Shown here one piece after another: positions 17,122 to 28,400 of a DNA stretch of 64,000 nucleotides (positions are counted from its first letter, which is position 1; each line of letters starts with the position of its first letter). The translations under genes were made by a program, and so were the position numbers. Source of the stretch: Pseudomonas pharyngis (GTDB taxonomy: Bacteria; Pseudomonadota; Gammaproteobacteria; Pseudomonadales; Pseudomonadaceae); assembly GCF_021602345.1 (NCBI RefSeq), contig NZ_BQID01000013.1, forward strand, positions 1-64,000, in the 5' to 3' direction. A model generated the notes under the pieces. It had not been told where the DNA came from, did no database searches, and saw only the letters and a program-made list of their open reading frames with translations.

Positions 17122-20100
17122 TCAGGACAACACTTGCCCCGCCGCCACCGTCAGCCCGTCATGCCACCACGCTGCAAGACTGAACACGTTGGGCGCCTTG
17201 AGGATCGTGAAGTGGTTGCCCGGGCCGTACCACACCGCCAGATCCCTGGCCTCACGCTGCCAGCCTTCGAGCATCGCCGCCTGTTCGCGCTGGTTGCCCG
17301 AGGCGTCCAGCGTCGGGTCGTCCACCAGCGCCAGACGCACCGGACCGGTGTAGGCCAGCGCCGGCCGATAGACCGTGCGCAGTGCGGTGGCGAACGTGCG
17401 CACCGGGCCCTGCATCGCATCGAGTGACGCGCGTTCCGACAGCACACCCGCGCGCACCATCCCCTCGTGCAGCAGGCGCATTTGCGTGCTGTCGTCGGCT
17501 TCGGCGAACGTCAGCGCATCGATGCCCAGAGACTTGCCGCTGGACAGTTGCAGCGACTCGATCAGCCGCAACAGCGCCGCCGTCGTGGTGTAAGGCTTGC
17601 CCACCACACTGTTGCCGCCCGGCGATTCACTGTCGATCAGCATCAGGGATGCCACTTCGCGCCCCGCCGCCTGCAACTGCGCCGCCATGGCGTAGGCCAC
17701 CCAACCACCGAACGAATGCCCGATCAAATGCACCGGTCCTTGCGGATACAGCTGTTCAAGCGCCCGCCGGTAGAACGTGGCGGCGCTTTCGACCCGGCTG
17801 TGCGGCACCGTCGCGCCGTCCAGGCCTCGGGGTTGCAGCCCATGAATCGGCCACTCCGGCCCCAGCGCCTCAGTCAGGTGGAGGAACCCGGTAACACTGT
17901 CGCCGGCACCCGGCACGCAGAAAATCGGTGCATGTCCGGTGTGACCGGTCTGAATGGTCAGGATCGGCTGATAGGCCGTTGGCGCTGGCGCAGTTGCCGT
18001 TTCCAGCGCCTGAGTCAGGGCCTGCCCCAGAGCCTGAACGTGCGGTGCTTTCATCATGCTCTGGTGATCGCCCGGTACGTCGATGCAGTGCAACTCGGCA
18101 CCTGGCAATTCTTCAGCCCAACCGCGCGTGGCGCTGAGTCGTGACATTTGCGCCGAACGCTCCGTGGCACGCAGCAGATGCAACGGCAGGCCGATCGGGT
18201 TGATCCGGTAATGCGCCAACGCATGCCCGTGGGCCACTTCCCGGTCGAGGTAATGCCAGGCATCCGCCGACGAGACAGCCGCCAGTTCGGGCCTGAGCAA
18301 CTGTTGTTCGTGACAATGGTTGAACAAATCGGCGAACGCCCACTGCTCAAGTTCGGTCTGCAACATGGCCAGACGCGCCAGTGCCTGCTGCCCCTGCGTC
18401 TCGCGTCCGGCCCAATGCGCCGTGCAATGCAGAAGCAATTGGCGCTTGTGTACATGTGCATCGTTCCACAGCGCCTTATCCGGATCGGCCAGACGTGGCA
18501 CGTAGGAGTCGATCAGCCCGACGAACGCCACTGACTCGTCCATCCCGAGTAGTTGCGCCGCGATTTCATAAGCCAGCACGCCACCGAACGACCAGCCGGC
18601 AAGCCGATAGGGGCCGTGGGGTTGTGTGGCGCGGATCACCTCGACCAGCCGGGTTGCCAGGCATTCCATGGTGCGCAGTTGCGCCATACCGGGATCGATA
18701 CCCGGCAAGCCGTAAATCGGGAACTCGCCGCCGATATGCAGGCCCAGCGCCGGAAAATACAGGTCCCGACCACTGAACTCATGCACCAGGAACAACGGCG
18801 TGCCCCGCTCGCTTGCTCGCACCACGACCACACCGTCATGGTGTTGCACAGCGTCATCGCGCTGGCACAACAGCGTGGCAGCAGACTCGACAGTTGGATG
18901 CTGGAACAGCTCGGCCAACGAAACCGGCATGTCGGCCTTTTGCATCAGATCGACGAGCCGCACCGCCAGCAGCGAATGCCCGCCCAGTTCGAAGAAGTTG
19001 TCATGGCGGCCTACCCGCCCGACTTGCAACACTTCAGCCCAGAGCCCGGCCAGTGATTCCTCAAGAGGATTGGCCGGCGCCTGATAGTCACGCATGACCA
19101 GCGCTTGGTGTGTCGGCGCGGGCAAGGCTTTGCGATCGACCTTGCCGTTGTTGTTCAGCGGCAGGCTCTCCAGCACCACCCAGGCGGTCGGCACCATGTA
19201 CTCCGGTAACCTGGCTTGCAGCAGCGCGCGCAGAGTAGCGCTCTGCAATGCAGGATCGTGCGCCGTGTAATAGGCCACCAGCCGCGTTGGCTCCTGTCCG
19301 TCGCGTCGGGCCAGAACCACCGCTTCCTTGACCCCCGGACAGCTCAGCAGGCGGTTTTCGATTTCTCCGAGCTCAATGCGGAAGCCGCGAATCTTCACCT
19401 GGTCATCATTGCGGCCGATACATTCCAGTCGCCCCGGCGCCTGCCAGCGGACCAGGTCGCCCGTGCGATACATCAAGGCTTGCGGGTTGTCGCTGAACGG
19501 ATCCCGGAGGAATTTCTCGGCACTCAGTTGAGGCCGATTCAGATAGCCCAGCGCAACCCCCTGACCACCGATGTACAACTCACCGATGACGCCGAACGGC
19601 ACCGGTTGTTGCCGGTTATCCAGCACATACACGCGGGTATTGCCGATGGGGCCGCCAATCGAAACGCTGTCCGCATCCGGCGCCACCTCACGCACTTCGA
19701 AGGTGGTGGCGTACGTCGTGGTTTCGGTCGGGCCATAACAATGCACCAGGCGCAGGTCCGGTGCTTCGGCGAGCAGCTTTCGAAACGCCGCCGGATCGCC
19801 ACGCTCCCCACCGCACAGCAGGATGCGCAGCCTTTTGAGCGCTTCGGGAATCAACTGCACGTACTGATTGAACAACGCGGTGGTGACGAAGAGGATCGTC
19901 GCCCCGCACCGGTCAAGCTCTCGGCCGAATGCCTGTGGGTCGAGCAAAATCCCATGATCGATCACGGCCACCTGGCCACCGTTGAGCAAGGCGCCCCAGA
20001 TATCCATGGTGCTCGCGTCGAACGCCGGGTTCGAAGCGAATGCCACCCGGTCCCTCGGGTTGAAATCGGCGTAGCCGCAATCGATCACAAGGCGGGTAAT

Positions 20101-23100
20101 GCCGCGATGCGGCACCATGACCCCCTTCGGCGTGCCCGTGGAGCCCGAGGTGTACATGATGTACGCCAGCGCCTGCGAGGACTGAGGCAGATCCGGGTTG
20201 TGCGAAGGGCTCCCGGCAAGCGCCAGGGTATCCAGATCCATTCGTCGCACCGGGTACTCGATGGCCTGATCGCTGCCGGTCAACAGCGCGACCGCCTGAC
20301 AATCCTGCACCATGAATGCCTGACGCTCGGCGGGTGCGTTGATGTCCAGCGGCACATAGGCCGCCGCACACTTGATGATCGCCAACTGCGCGATCAACAG
20401 TTCCAGCGAGCGTGGCAACAGAATCGCCACATGATCGCCAGGCTGCACACCTTGAGCGATGAGATGATGCGCCAGGCCGTTGGCGCTGCGGTTCAGTTCT
20501 GCGTAACTCAACACCTGCGTCCCGTGCACCGCGGCAACGGCTTGCGGATGCTCGGCGGCCTGCATCTCGAAGACCCGGTGCACGGTAAGCACTTGCGGAC
20601 AATCCCGTGCGGTAGCGTTGAATTCGTCGAGCAACTGCGTGCGTTCCTGATCATCGATTATCTGCGCGTGTTCCAGCACTGCCTGGTCGTTGTTGACCAT
20701 GGCCTGCAACAGACGCTGGAAATAACCGACATAACGCCGTGCCGTCGCCTCATCGAAGAGCGCTGTGGCGTACTCCATCCAGCCATTTATCCCGTTGGGC
20801 GATTCACCCAGGGTCAGGGTCAGGTCGAACTTGGCGAAGTGACTCGGCTCCGCCACCGCTTCCAGGGTCAGATCCCCCAGCGCCAATACCGGCCCGTCGC
20901 TGTTGCGCCAGTTGAACATGGTCTGGAACAGCGGGCTGTGGGCCAGGCTGCGGGCCGGTCGGGCGATTTCCACCACTTGCTCGAAGGGCAGGTCCTGATG
21001 GGCCTGGGCTTGCAGGGTCAGCGCCTTGACCCGCGCCAGCAGCGCTTCGGTGCTCAACTCACCGGAAGTATCAATGCGTAACGCCAGGGTATTGACGAAC
21101 AACCCGATCAGTCCGTCGATTTCGGCCCGGAAACGGTTGGCCACCGGCGAGCCGACCACCACGTCCGATTGCCCGGCCAAACGACCGAGCAGCATCGCCC
21201 ACGCACCCAGCATCGTCATGTACAGCGTCACGCCATGGCGCTGGCTCAAGGCTTTGAGCCCGGCGCTCAAGCGCTCGTCCAGGCACACTTCGACGCTGCT
21301 GCCGGCGTAATCCTGTTGCGGTGGTCGCGGTCGGTCGGCAGGCAACGTCAGCAAGGCTGGCGCATCGGCCAGCGTGCGTTGCCAATATTCGCTCTGGCGC
21401 TGCAAAACCTCCCCGCTCAGCCAGCGTCGCTGCCAGACGGCATAGTCGGTGTATTGCAACGCCAGCGGCGGCAAAGGGTCCGCCAACCCCTGACTGAAAG
21501 CCTGATACAACGCCATCAGCTCGCGGGTCAGCACCTCCATCGACCAACCGTCGGAGATGATGTGATGCAAGGTGATCAGCAACACATGGTGATCGTCGGC
21601 CATACGCACCAGCCGTCCGCGAATCAACGGATCATCCTGCAAGTCGAACGGGCCGGAAGCTTCCCCCTGAATCAGCGCCTGCAAGGCTTCATCGGCCTGC
21701 GGGTGCTGGCGCAGGTCCTCGACCCGCAGCAGCACACCGCTGTCGGGCGGAGTAATCAGCACCTGGGCTTCGCCGTTGTACGGCGTGAAACGGCTGCGCA
21801 GGCTTTCGTGGCGGGCGACAATCCGGGCCAGCGCCCGCTGTAGCGCATCGGCGTCGAGCACACCGCGCAGACGCAGACCGATCGGAATGTTGTAAGCGGT
21901 GTTGGCACCTTCCATCTGCGCCAGAAACCAAAAGCGCTGCTGGGAAAACGACAGCGGCAATGCGCCTTCCCGTGGCACCGGCAGGATCGGTGGCTGCGTC
22001 GAGCATCCGGCCTGGGCAAGCGACTGCGCCACCGACGCCAGGTCGGCATTGGCGAACAACTCGCCGAGCGCTAGCTCCACACCCAGCCGCTGACGCACTT
22101 GCGCGACCATGCGCATGGCCAGTAACGAATGGCCGCCCAACTCAAAGAAATGATCCTGACGCCCTATCCGTTCGACCTGCAGAACCTCGGCCCAGATCTG
22201 CGCCAGCGTGCATTCGAGCTCGCCTTGCGGCGCCTCGTACTCGCGTGTGAGCAGCGCCGTGCGCTCCGGTAACGGCAAGGCCTTGCGATCGAGCTTGCCA
22301 TTGGCGGTCAACGGCAAGCTGTCGAGCCTGACGAACGCGACCGGCACCATGTATTCGGGCAACTGGCCCAGCAAATGCTCGCGCAGTTGCGCCACAGCCA
22401 GTGGCTGCACCTGCGCCTGCTCGGTGAAATAGGCGACCAGCCGTGGTTGTCCGGGCTCTTCTTCACGGGCCAGCAGCACCGCTTCCTGAATGCCGGGAAG
22501 CTGGTGCAGACGGCTTTCGATTTCCCCCAGTTCTATACGCATGCCGCGAATTTTCACCTGGTCATCGTTGCGCCCCAGGTATTCGATCGTCCCGTCCCGG
22601 CGCCAGCGGGCAAGGTCGCCAGTGCGATACAGACGCGCATTCGGGCGTTGACTGAACGGGTCCGGCAGAAAGCGTTCGGCGGTCAGTTGCGCACGGTTCA
22701 AGTAACCACGCGCCACGCCTCGGCCACCGATATACAGCTCGCCGGGCACCCCGATCGGCACCGGACGCTGTTGTTCGTCGAGCAGGTACACCGAGGTATT
22801 GCTCACCGGTTTGCCGATGTGCAGCGCCTCCCCCGCCTCGATCCGTCCAGACGTAGCGACTACGGTGGCTTCGGTCGGGCCATAGTTGTTGATCACATCG
22901 AAATGCTGATTGCGCGAAAACTGACGCAAGCGATCGCCACCGATCAACAGGGTGCGCAATGTCGGGTGCTCGAGATGCCGGCTGAAGGCGTATTCGGCGA
23001 CCGGCGTCGGCAGGAAACTCACGTCCAGCGGTTGCGCGCACCACCAGGCCAGCAGCCCGTCGACGTCTTCACCGCCGTCCTGCGCAGGCGCCAGGTGCAG

Positions 23101-25422
23101 GGTCGCGCCGACGCACAGAGCTGGCCAGACTTCCCATGCCATCGCGTCGAAGCCGAACCCGGCCAGACTCGACGTATGGCGGCCGGCACACAGGTCAAAC
23201 GCGTTGCAGTGCCAGTCGACCAGATTGGCCAGTGTCTGGTGTTCGACCATCACGCCCTTGGGCAAACCGGTGGAGCCGGAGGTGTAGATCACGTAAGCCA
23301 GGTTCGCCTCGGACAGACCTGATACCACCGGGTTTGCGTCATTGCCTGAGCGCCAGGTGCACGGATCAAGATCGAGTACCGGCAGCTCCTGTCCCGGCAG
23401 CCGTGCGAGCAGGTCACTTGAGGTCAGAATCGCCACTGGCTCGCAATCGCTCAGCAGATAATTCAAGCGTTCGGCCGGATGCGCGGGGTCGATCGGCACA
23501 TACCCGGCGCCTGCCTTGAGGACTGCGAGCAATCCGGCCAGGGTATCCAGCCCTCGCCGGGCGACGATGGCTACCCGGTCATCCGGCTGCACACCCAGAT
23601 CGATCAAGCGATGCGCCAGAAGGTTGGCCTGGCGGTTCAGTTCGTGGAACGTCAGTTGCTTGTCCAGATGCACCGCCGCCAGCGCTTGCGGTCGCGCGAC
23701 GACCTGCGCCTCGAAGCGTTGATGAATTGTCTGTCCGCGAACGTATTCGACATCGCTGGCGTTGAACCCCGTCAACAGCTGTTCGCGCTCCGGGGCGGGC
23801 AACACCGACAGTTGACTCAGCGGCGTATCCGCCGCGTGCTCCAGCGCCTGCAACAGGTTTTCCATGGCACACAACATATAGCCGCAGATGCGCTGCGCCT
23901 CGACTTCACGGGTGGCCAGCAGCGTCAGGCTGAAGTGATCGCCAAAGTCATCGATGCTCAAGGTCAGCGGGTAATTGGTGCGTTCCTCCGCATGCAGGAC
24001 GCTGATCCCCTCCCAGGCCGAAAGCGCTTCGGCACTGGCATTGGCACTCGAGGTGCTGTGCCGGTAGTTGAGCAGCGAACTGAACAGCGGCGATGACCCG
24101 ACCACCCCGCTGCAGCGCTGGGCCAGCACCAGCGGGGCGTGCTCATGGCGCATCAGGCTCGTCAGACGTGCCTGGGTGGCCTTCACCGCCTCACTCGCTG
24201 CCAGCGCGCTGACCTCGACCCGGAGCGGCAAGGTGTTGATGAAAATGCCCAGCGCGCGGTCGGTCGACTCCGCCCCTTGCATTCGCCCCATCAGCACGGT
24301 ACCGAACACAACGGCGGACTTGCCGGTGAGTGCATTCAGGACCTGCCCCCAGCCGAGATGGAACAGACTCGCGACACTCACCCCGAGCGAGCGGGCACTG
24401 GCTCGCAGGCGCTGCCCCAGCAACGGGTCAAGTGGCACACCGCACTCTTCGATGTCGCTGCCGTCGCCATGCACGCCCTGCAGGCCGAACGGCAACGTCG
24501 GCTCGTCGATGTCACCGAGCATCTCGCGGAAAAACGCCTCGTGCTCGGACTCGCTGATGCCTAGCCGCGCCTGGGCGACATAATTGCGAAACGGTACGGG
24601 CACTCCCAGTCTGGTGCTCTGTCCTGACAGGCACGCCTGCATTTCCTCGCTGACCACAGCGAGCGCCGAGTGATCCATCGCCATGTGGTGAAACAGCAAT
24701 ATCGCGACGATACGCCCGGCCTTTGCATCCCAGGCATGAGCCAGGCGCAATAGCGGCGCAAGTGTCACGTCGAGACGGAAATGCCGGGCGTCGAATCGCG
24801 CATGCAACTGCTCAAGGACATCGCCCTCAGCCGCATCAAGCTGCACGTTCTCCAAAGGCAACTCGACACTTCGCAGGACCACTTGCACCGGCGTGTCCAG
24901 TCCTTCCCAGACGATGGCGGTGCGCAGAATGTCGTGGCGCTCGATGACAGTCTGCAGAGACTGAACGAATGCCTCGAACCGCTCGGGTCCGCTGAACGCG
25001 AATTTCGCCTGCATCACATACGGATCACCCTGTGCAGCGCTCGCGTGGTGGTAGAGGATGCCCTCCTGCAACGGCGTCAGCGGATAGATGTCCTGGACAT
25101 TGGCGCCGCCGCCAGGGATCTGCGCGACAATTTGATCGAGGGTGTCCTGGTTCAGGTCAACCATCGTCAGCATCGCCGGGGTGACCCGTGTTGTGCCCGG
25201 TGAAATGCCATTGACCGGCACTGCAACCTGCCCTTCCCGTGCGGGCGAGTAACCGCCCGCCTCGATCAGCTCGATCAATGCCGGCTTGTGCTCGCGCAAT
25301 GCGGCCAGCAAGCTCGGTTCACTCAGGGCCTGCTTGTTGCCATTGACCCGTAATTGTCCGTCCGTGATTGCCAACTGGATGTCTTTTGTCTTCAGCGTCG
25401 CCAACAGTTCATTCAGGCTCAC
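17122..25422 (-). CDS. NRPS C: modules 7-8 with tandem thioesterases (lipopeptide)
   Basis: A 2766-residue non-ribosomal peptide synthetase, order: TubC-like docking domain (1-55), C-A-T, C-A-T, TE-TE. The first C domain has both HHASAAQGD near 126 and HHMAMDH near 244, the dual condensation/epimerisation pattern; the second has HHIISDG near 1289, a plain LCL domain. A7 pocket residues read D-A-W-F-L-G-N-V-V-K, the Pseudomonas Leu code. A8 reads D-A-M-F-L-G-C-T-Y-K, a branched aliphatic residue, probably Ile. Carrier serines lie in GGHSLLA near 1100 and 2146. The two thioesterases have GWSFGG near 2279 and GHSFGG near 2567, each with a C-terminal His (GDHQSMM, GNHFTIL), so both look active. 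It should add the last two residues and release the peptide as a lactone. The start overlaps the stop of NRPS B by four bases. No E domain. Confidence 0.95.
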   Translation of the reverse strand: MSLNELLATLKTKDIQLAITDGQLRVNGNKQALSEPSLLAALREHKPALIELIEAGGYSPAREGQVAVPVNGISPGTTRVTPAMLTMVDLNQDTLDQIVAQIPGGGANVQDIYPLTPLQEGILYHHASAAQGDPYVMQAKFAFSGPERFEAFVQSLQTVIERHDILRTAIVWEGLDTPVQVVLRSVELPLENVQLDAAEGDVLEQLHARFDARHFRLDVTLAPLLRLAHAWDAKAGRIVAILLFHHMAMDHSALAVVSEEMQACLSGQSTRLGVPVPFRNYVAQARLGISESEHEAFFREMLGDIDEPTLPFGLQGVHGDGSDIEECGVPLDPLLGQRLRASARSLGVSVASLFHLGWGQVLNALTGKSAVVFGTVLMGRMQGAESTDRALGIFINTLPLRVEVSALAASEAVKATQARLTSLMRHEHAPLVLAQRCSGVVGSSPLFSSLLNYRHSTSSANASAEALSAWEGISVLHAEERTNYPLTLSIDDFGDHFSLTLLATREVEAQRICGYMLCAMENLLQALEHAADTPLSQLSVLPAPEREQLLTGFNASDVEYVRGQTIHQRFEAQVVARPQALAAVHLDKQLTFHELNRQANLLAHRLIDLGVQPDDRVAIVARRGLDTLAGLLAVLKAGAGYVPIDPAHPAERLNYLLSDCEPVAILTSSDLLARLPGQELPVLDLDPCTWRSGNDANPVVSGLSEANLAYVIYTSGSTGLPKGVMVEHQTLANLVDWHCNAFDLCAGRHTSSLAGFGFDAMAWEVWPALCVGATLHLAPAQDGGEDVDGLLAWWCAQPLDVSFLPTPVAEYAFSRHLEHPTLRTLLIGGDRLRQFSRNQHFDVINNYGPTEATVVATSGRIEAGEALHIGKPVSNTSVYLLDEQQRPVPIGVPGELYIGGRGVARGYLNRAQLTAERFLPDPFSQRPNARLYRTGDLARWRRDGTIEYLGRNDDQVKIRGMRIELGEIESRLHQLPGIQEAVLLAREEEPGQPRLVAYFTEQAQVQPLAVAQLREHLLGQLPEYMVPVAFVRLDSLPLTANGKLDRKALPLPERTALLTREYEAPQGELECTLAQIWAEVLQVERIGRQDHFFELGGHSLLAMRMVAQVRQRLGVELALGELFANADLASVAQSLAQAGCSTQPPILPVPREGALPLSFSQQRFWFLAQMEGANTAYNIPIGLRLRGVLDADALQRALARIVARHESLRSRFTPYNGEAQVLITPPDSGVLLRVEDLRQHPQADEALQALIQGEASGPFDLQDDPLIRGRLVRMADDHHVLLITLHHIISDGWSMEVLTRELMALYQAFSQGLADPLPPLALQYTDYAVWQRRWLSGEVLQRQSEYWQRTLADAPALLTLPADRPRPPQQDYAGSSVEVCLDERLSAGLKALSQRHGVTLYMTMLGAWAMLLGRLAGQSDVVVGSPVANRFRAEIDGLIGLFVNTLALRIDTSGELSTEALLARVKALTLQAQAHQDLPFEQVVEIARPARSLAHSPLFQTMFNWRNSDGPVLALGDLTLEAVAEPSHFAKFDLTLTLGESPNGINGWMEYATALFDEATARRYVGYFQRLLQAMVNNDQAVLEHAQIIDDQERTQLLDEFNATARDCPQVLTVHRVFEMQAAEHPQAVAAVHGTQVLSYAELNRSANGLAHHLIAQGVQPGDHVAILLPRSLELLIAQLAIIKCAAAYVPLDINAPAERQAFMVQDCQAVALLTGSDQAIEYPVRRMDLDTLALAGSPSHNPDLPQSSQALAYIMYTSGSTGTPKGVMVPHRGITRLVIDCGYADFNPRDRVAFASNPAFDASTMDIWGALLNGGQVAVIDHGILLDPQAFGRELDRCGATILFVTTALFNQYVQLIPEALKRLRILLCGGERGDPAAFRKLLAEAPDLRLVHCYGPTETTTYATTFEVREVAPDADSVSIGGPIGNTRVYVLDNRQQPVPFGVIGELYIGGQGVALGYLNRPQLSAEKFLRDPFSDNPQALMYRTGDLVRWQAPGRLECIGRNDDQVKIRGFRIELGEIENRLLSCPGVKEAVVLARRDGQEPTRLVAYYTAHDPALQSATLRALLQARLPEYMVPTAWVVLESLPLNNNGKVDRKALPAPTHQALVMRDYQAPANPLEESLAGLWAEVLQVGRVGRHDNFFELGGHSLLAVRLVDLMQKADMPVSLAELFQHPTVESAATLLCQRDDAVQHHDGVVVVRASERGTPLFLVHEFSGRDLYFPALGLHIGGEFPIYGLPGIDPGMAQLRTMECLATRLVEVIRATQPHGPYRLAGWSFGGVLAYEIAAQLLGMDESVAFVGLIDSYVPRLADPDKALWNDAHVHKRQLLLHCTAHWAGRETQGQQALARLAMLQTELEQWAFADLFNHCHEQQLLRPELAAVSSADAWHYLDREVAHGHALAHYRINPIGLPLHLLRATERSAQMSRLSATRGWAEELPGAELHCIDVPGDHQSMMKAPHVQALGQALTQALETATAPAPTAYQPILTIQTGHTGHAPIFCVPGAGDSVTGFLHLTEALGPEWPIHGLQPRGLDGATVPHSRVESAATFYRRALEQLYPQGPVHLIGHSFGGWVAYAMAAQLQAAGREVASLMLIDSESPGGNSVVGKPYTTTAALLRLIESLQLSSGKSLGIDALTFAEADDSTQMRLLHEGMVRAGVLSERASLDAMQGPVRTFATALRTVYRPALAYTGPVRLALVDDPTLDASGNQREQAAMLEGWQREARDLAVWYGPGNHFTILKAPNVFSLAAWWHDGLTVAAGQVLS

Positions 25423-28400
25423 AGGACGATCTCCATTCTTTCCGTGATAGCTGCGTAACCAGCCAGAGTCGGTTGCTCGAACAACGTCCGGACATCGGCT
25501 TCGATACCTGCCTGTTGCAGGCGCCCGATCAGACTGACCGCCAGCAACGAATGCCCACCCAGCTCAAAGAAATGGTCTTGCCGTCCGACGCGCTCGACCT
25601 TGAGCAATTCGCACCACAGGCGCGCAAGGAGGACTTCCATCTCGCCGACCGGCGCTTCGTATTCGCGAATGCTGACTGCAGCCGAATCCGGTGCGGGCAG
25701 CGCCTTGCGATCGACCTTGCCGTTGGGGCTCAGCGGCAGGCTGTCGAGCGCGACGAATGCCGACGGCACCATGTAATCGGGCAAGCGTGCCAGCAAGTGT
25801 TCGCGCAACGCCTCGATCCCCGGTTGCCCGACTTCGGCGTGCCGGGTGAAGTACGCCACCAGACGCTCCTCACGCACCAGCACCACGACTTCGCGCAGCG
25901 CTGGATGGCTGAGCAGTTGCGCTTCGATCTCACCCGGTTCCAGACGCAGGCCACGCAGCTTGACCTGGAAGTCGTTGCGCCCGATGAATTCGAGCTGGCC
26001 ATCGGCGCGGTAACGCACTCGGTCGCCCGTGGCGTATAGCCGATCGCCGGCCACGAACGGGCTCGGGATAAACCGTTCAGCCATCAACTGCGACAGGCCC
26101 AGATAACCCCGCGCAACCCCGGCACCACCAATGAACAACTGACCGATCACGCCCATCGGCACCGGCCGCTGAGCGGCATCGAGGACATATAGACGGGTGT
26201 TGTTGATCGGCCGTCCGATCGGCAACGCGCTGTCCGGCACCGGCATCGACGGTTCCAGCGTCCACGCCGTGCTGTCGACCGTGGCTTCGGTCGGGCCGTA
26301 AACGTTGTGCAAACGCACCTGCGGTAAACGCTCGCGCACACGGCGAGCCAGCGCCGGCGTCAGGTCGCCGCCGCCACAGAACACGTCGGTAAGGCTGCTG
26401 CACTGGCTGACATCGTCCTGCTCGAGGAACTGTTGCAACAGCACCGGCACAAACTGGATCACGCTGATCCGCTGTTCGCGAATCACCCGCGCCAGATACG
26501 CCGGTTCACGGTGTCCGTCGGGACGCGCCAGCACCAGACGCAACCCGGCACTCAACGGCCAGAACAGCTCCCAGACCGAGGCGTCGAAACTGAACGGGGT
26601 CTTCTGCAACAAGGCGCCGTCCGTCACGACGGGACACAGCTGCGAACTCCAGTGCAGCAAATTGCCGACGCCGCGATGCTCGACCATCACGCCCTTCGGC
26701 GCACCGGTCGAGCCGGAGGTGTAGATCACGTAGGCCAGGTTCGAAGCGCTCAGGCCCGGCACTTGCGGGTTGTCCTCCGGGTTGGATGTCCATTGCGCCT
26801 GATCCAGATCGATCACCCGCGCAGTGCTCTCGTCGAGCAAGGCGCGAGTCGCCCCATGCACCAGCACCGCTACCGGCGCGCTGTCCTTGAGCATGTAATC
26901 CAGACGTTCCGCCGGGTACGCCGGGTCCAGCGGCACATAGGCACCACCCGCCTTGAGAGTGCCGAGCAGTCCGACGATCAGCTCCAGCCCGCGCTCGACG
27001 CAGATTGCCACCCGCGAATCCGGCCCCACGCCCAGCTCACGCAGGTAATGGGCCAGGCGATTGGCCTGTGCGTTGAGTTCGGCGTAGATCAGCCGCTGCT
27101 CACCGGCCTGCAACGCGATGGCTTGCGGCGTGCGTTGCACTTGCGCCTCGAACATAGCGTGAACGGTTTGCTCCAGATCGTCGGCGGTGTCGGTGACGTT
27201 AAGGTCGTAAAGCACCCGCTGACGTTCTGCGCCGTCAAGGATCGGCAAGCGGTTCAGCGGCTGATCCGGAGCCTGCTCCAGAGCATCCGCCAGTTGCTCC
27301 AGCGCGGTCTGCATGTAGTCGCAGATCCGCTGAGAGCCGATGCTCGCCGGGGTCATGGCGGTGAGCACGAACCCGCTGCCCAGATCATCGACCCCCAGAC
27401 TCAGCGGATAGTTGGTGCGCTCTTCGCTGCTCAGGGTCTCGATGCCCTGCCAGGCCTGACGCCGGTTTTGCTGTTGCGCCGCGTCGGCGCTGTGCCGGTA
27501 GTTGAGCATCGAACTGAACAGCGGTGACGGCGCGGCGACGCCACTGCAACGCTGGGCCAGCGCCAGCGAGGCGTGTTCATGGCCGAGCAGCGCGCTGAGC
27601 CGCGCATGCGTCGCCCGAGCCCCATCACGCACCGGGGTTGCTCCCAGATCGACCCGCAGCGGCAAGGTGTTGATGAACATCCCCAACGCCCGGTCGGCCC
27701 CCTCGCCGCCCTGCATCCGGCCCATCAGCACCGTGCCGAACACCACCCGCTCCTGCCCGGATGTCGCGGCCAGCACCTGCGCCCACGCGAGATGAAACAG
27801 GCTGGCCACGCTGATGCCCAGTTGCCGCGCGAGGCTGCGCAGACGCTGGCCGGTGGCGGCGGTCAGGGCCTGTTGCGTTTCCTCAATGTCGCGACCGTCT
27901 CCTTGCACATCCTGCAAGCCGAACGGCAGGGTCGGCTCGTCGATGTCGCCGAGCATGTCGCGGAAGAACGCCTCGTGCTCCTGCTCGCTGACACCCAGCC
28001 GCGCCTGTGCCACGTAGTTGCGGTAAGGCACGGCCGCGCCCAACGAAGCTTCGTGCCCTTGCAGGCAGGCGAGCATTTCTTGCTGCACCACGTCCAGCGC
28101 GGTGTGATCGAGCACGACATGGTGGAAGAGCAACATCGCAACCACCCGGTCGTGGGCCGGATCACGGGCATACACCAGACGCAGCAACGGCGCCTGGCTG
28201 ATGTCGAGGCGGTAGTGCCGGGCATCGAAACGCTCGTGCAACTGCTCAAGGATGTCGCCATCCGCCGGATCAAGCACGATCTCCTGCACCGGCAAGTCTG
28301 CGTGACGCCAGACCACTTGCATCGGCTCGGCCAATTTCTGCCAGATCACCGCCGTGCGCAGGATGTCGTGACGGGCAATGACCTGGCGCAGCGCCGCGAC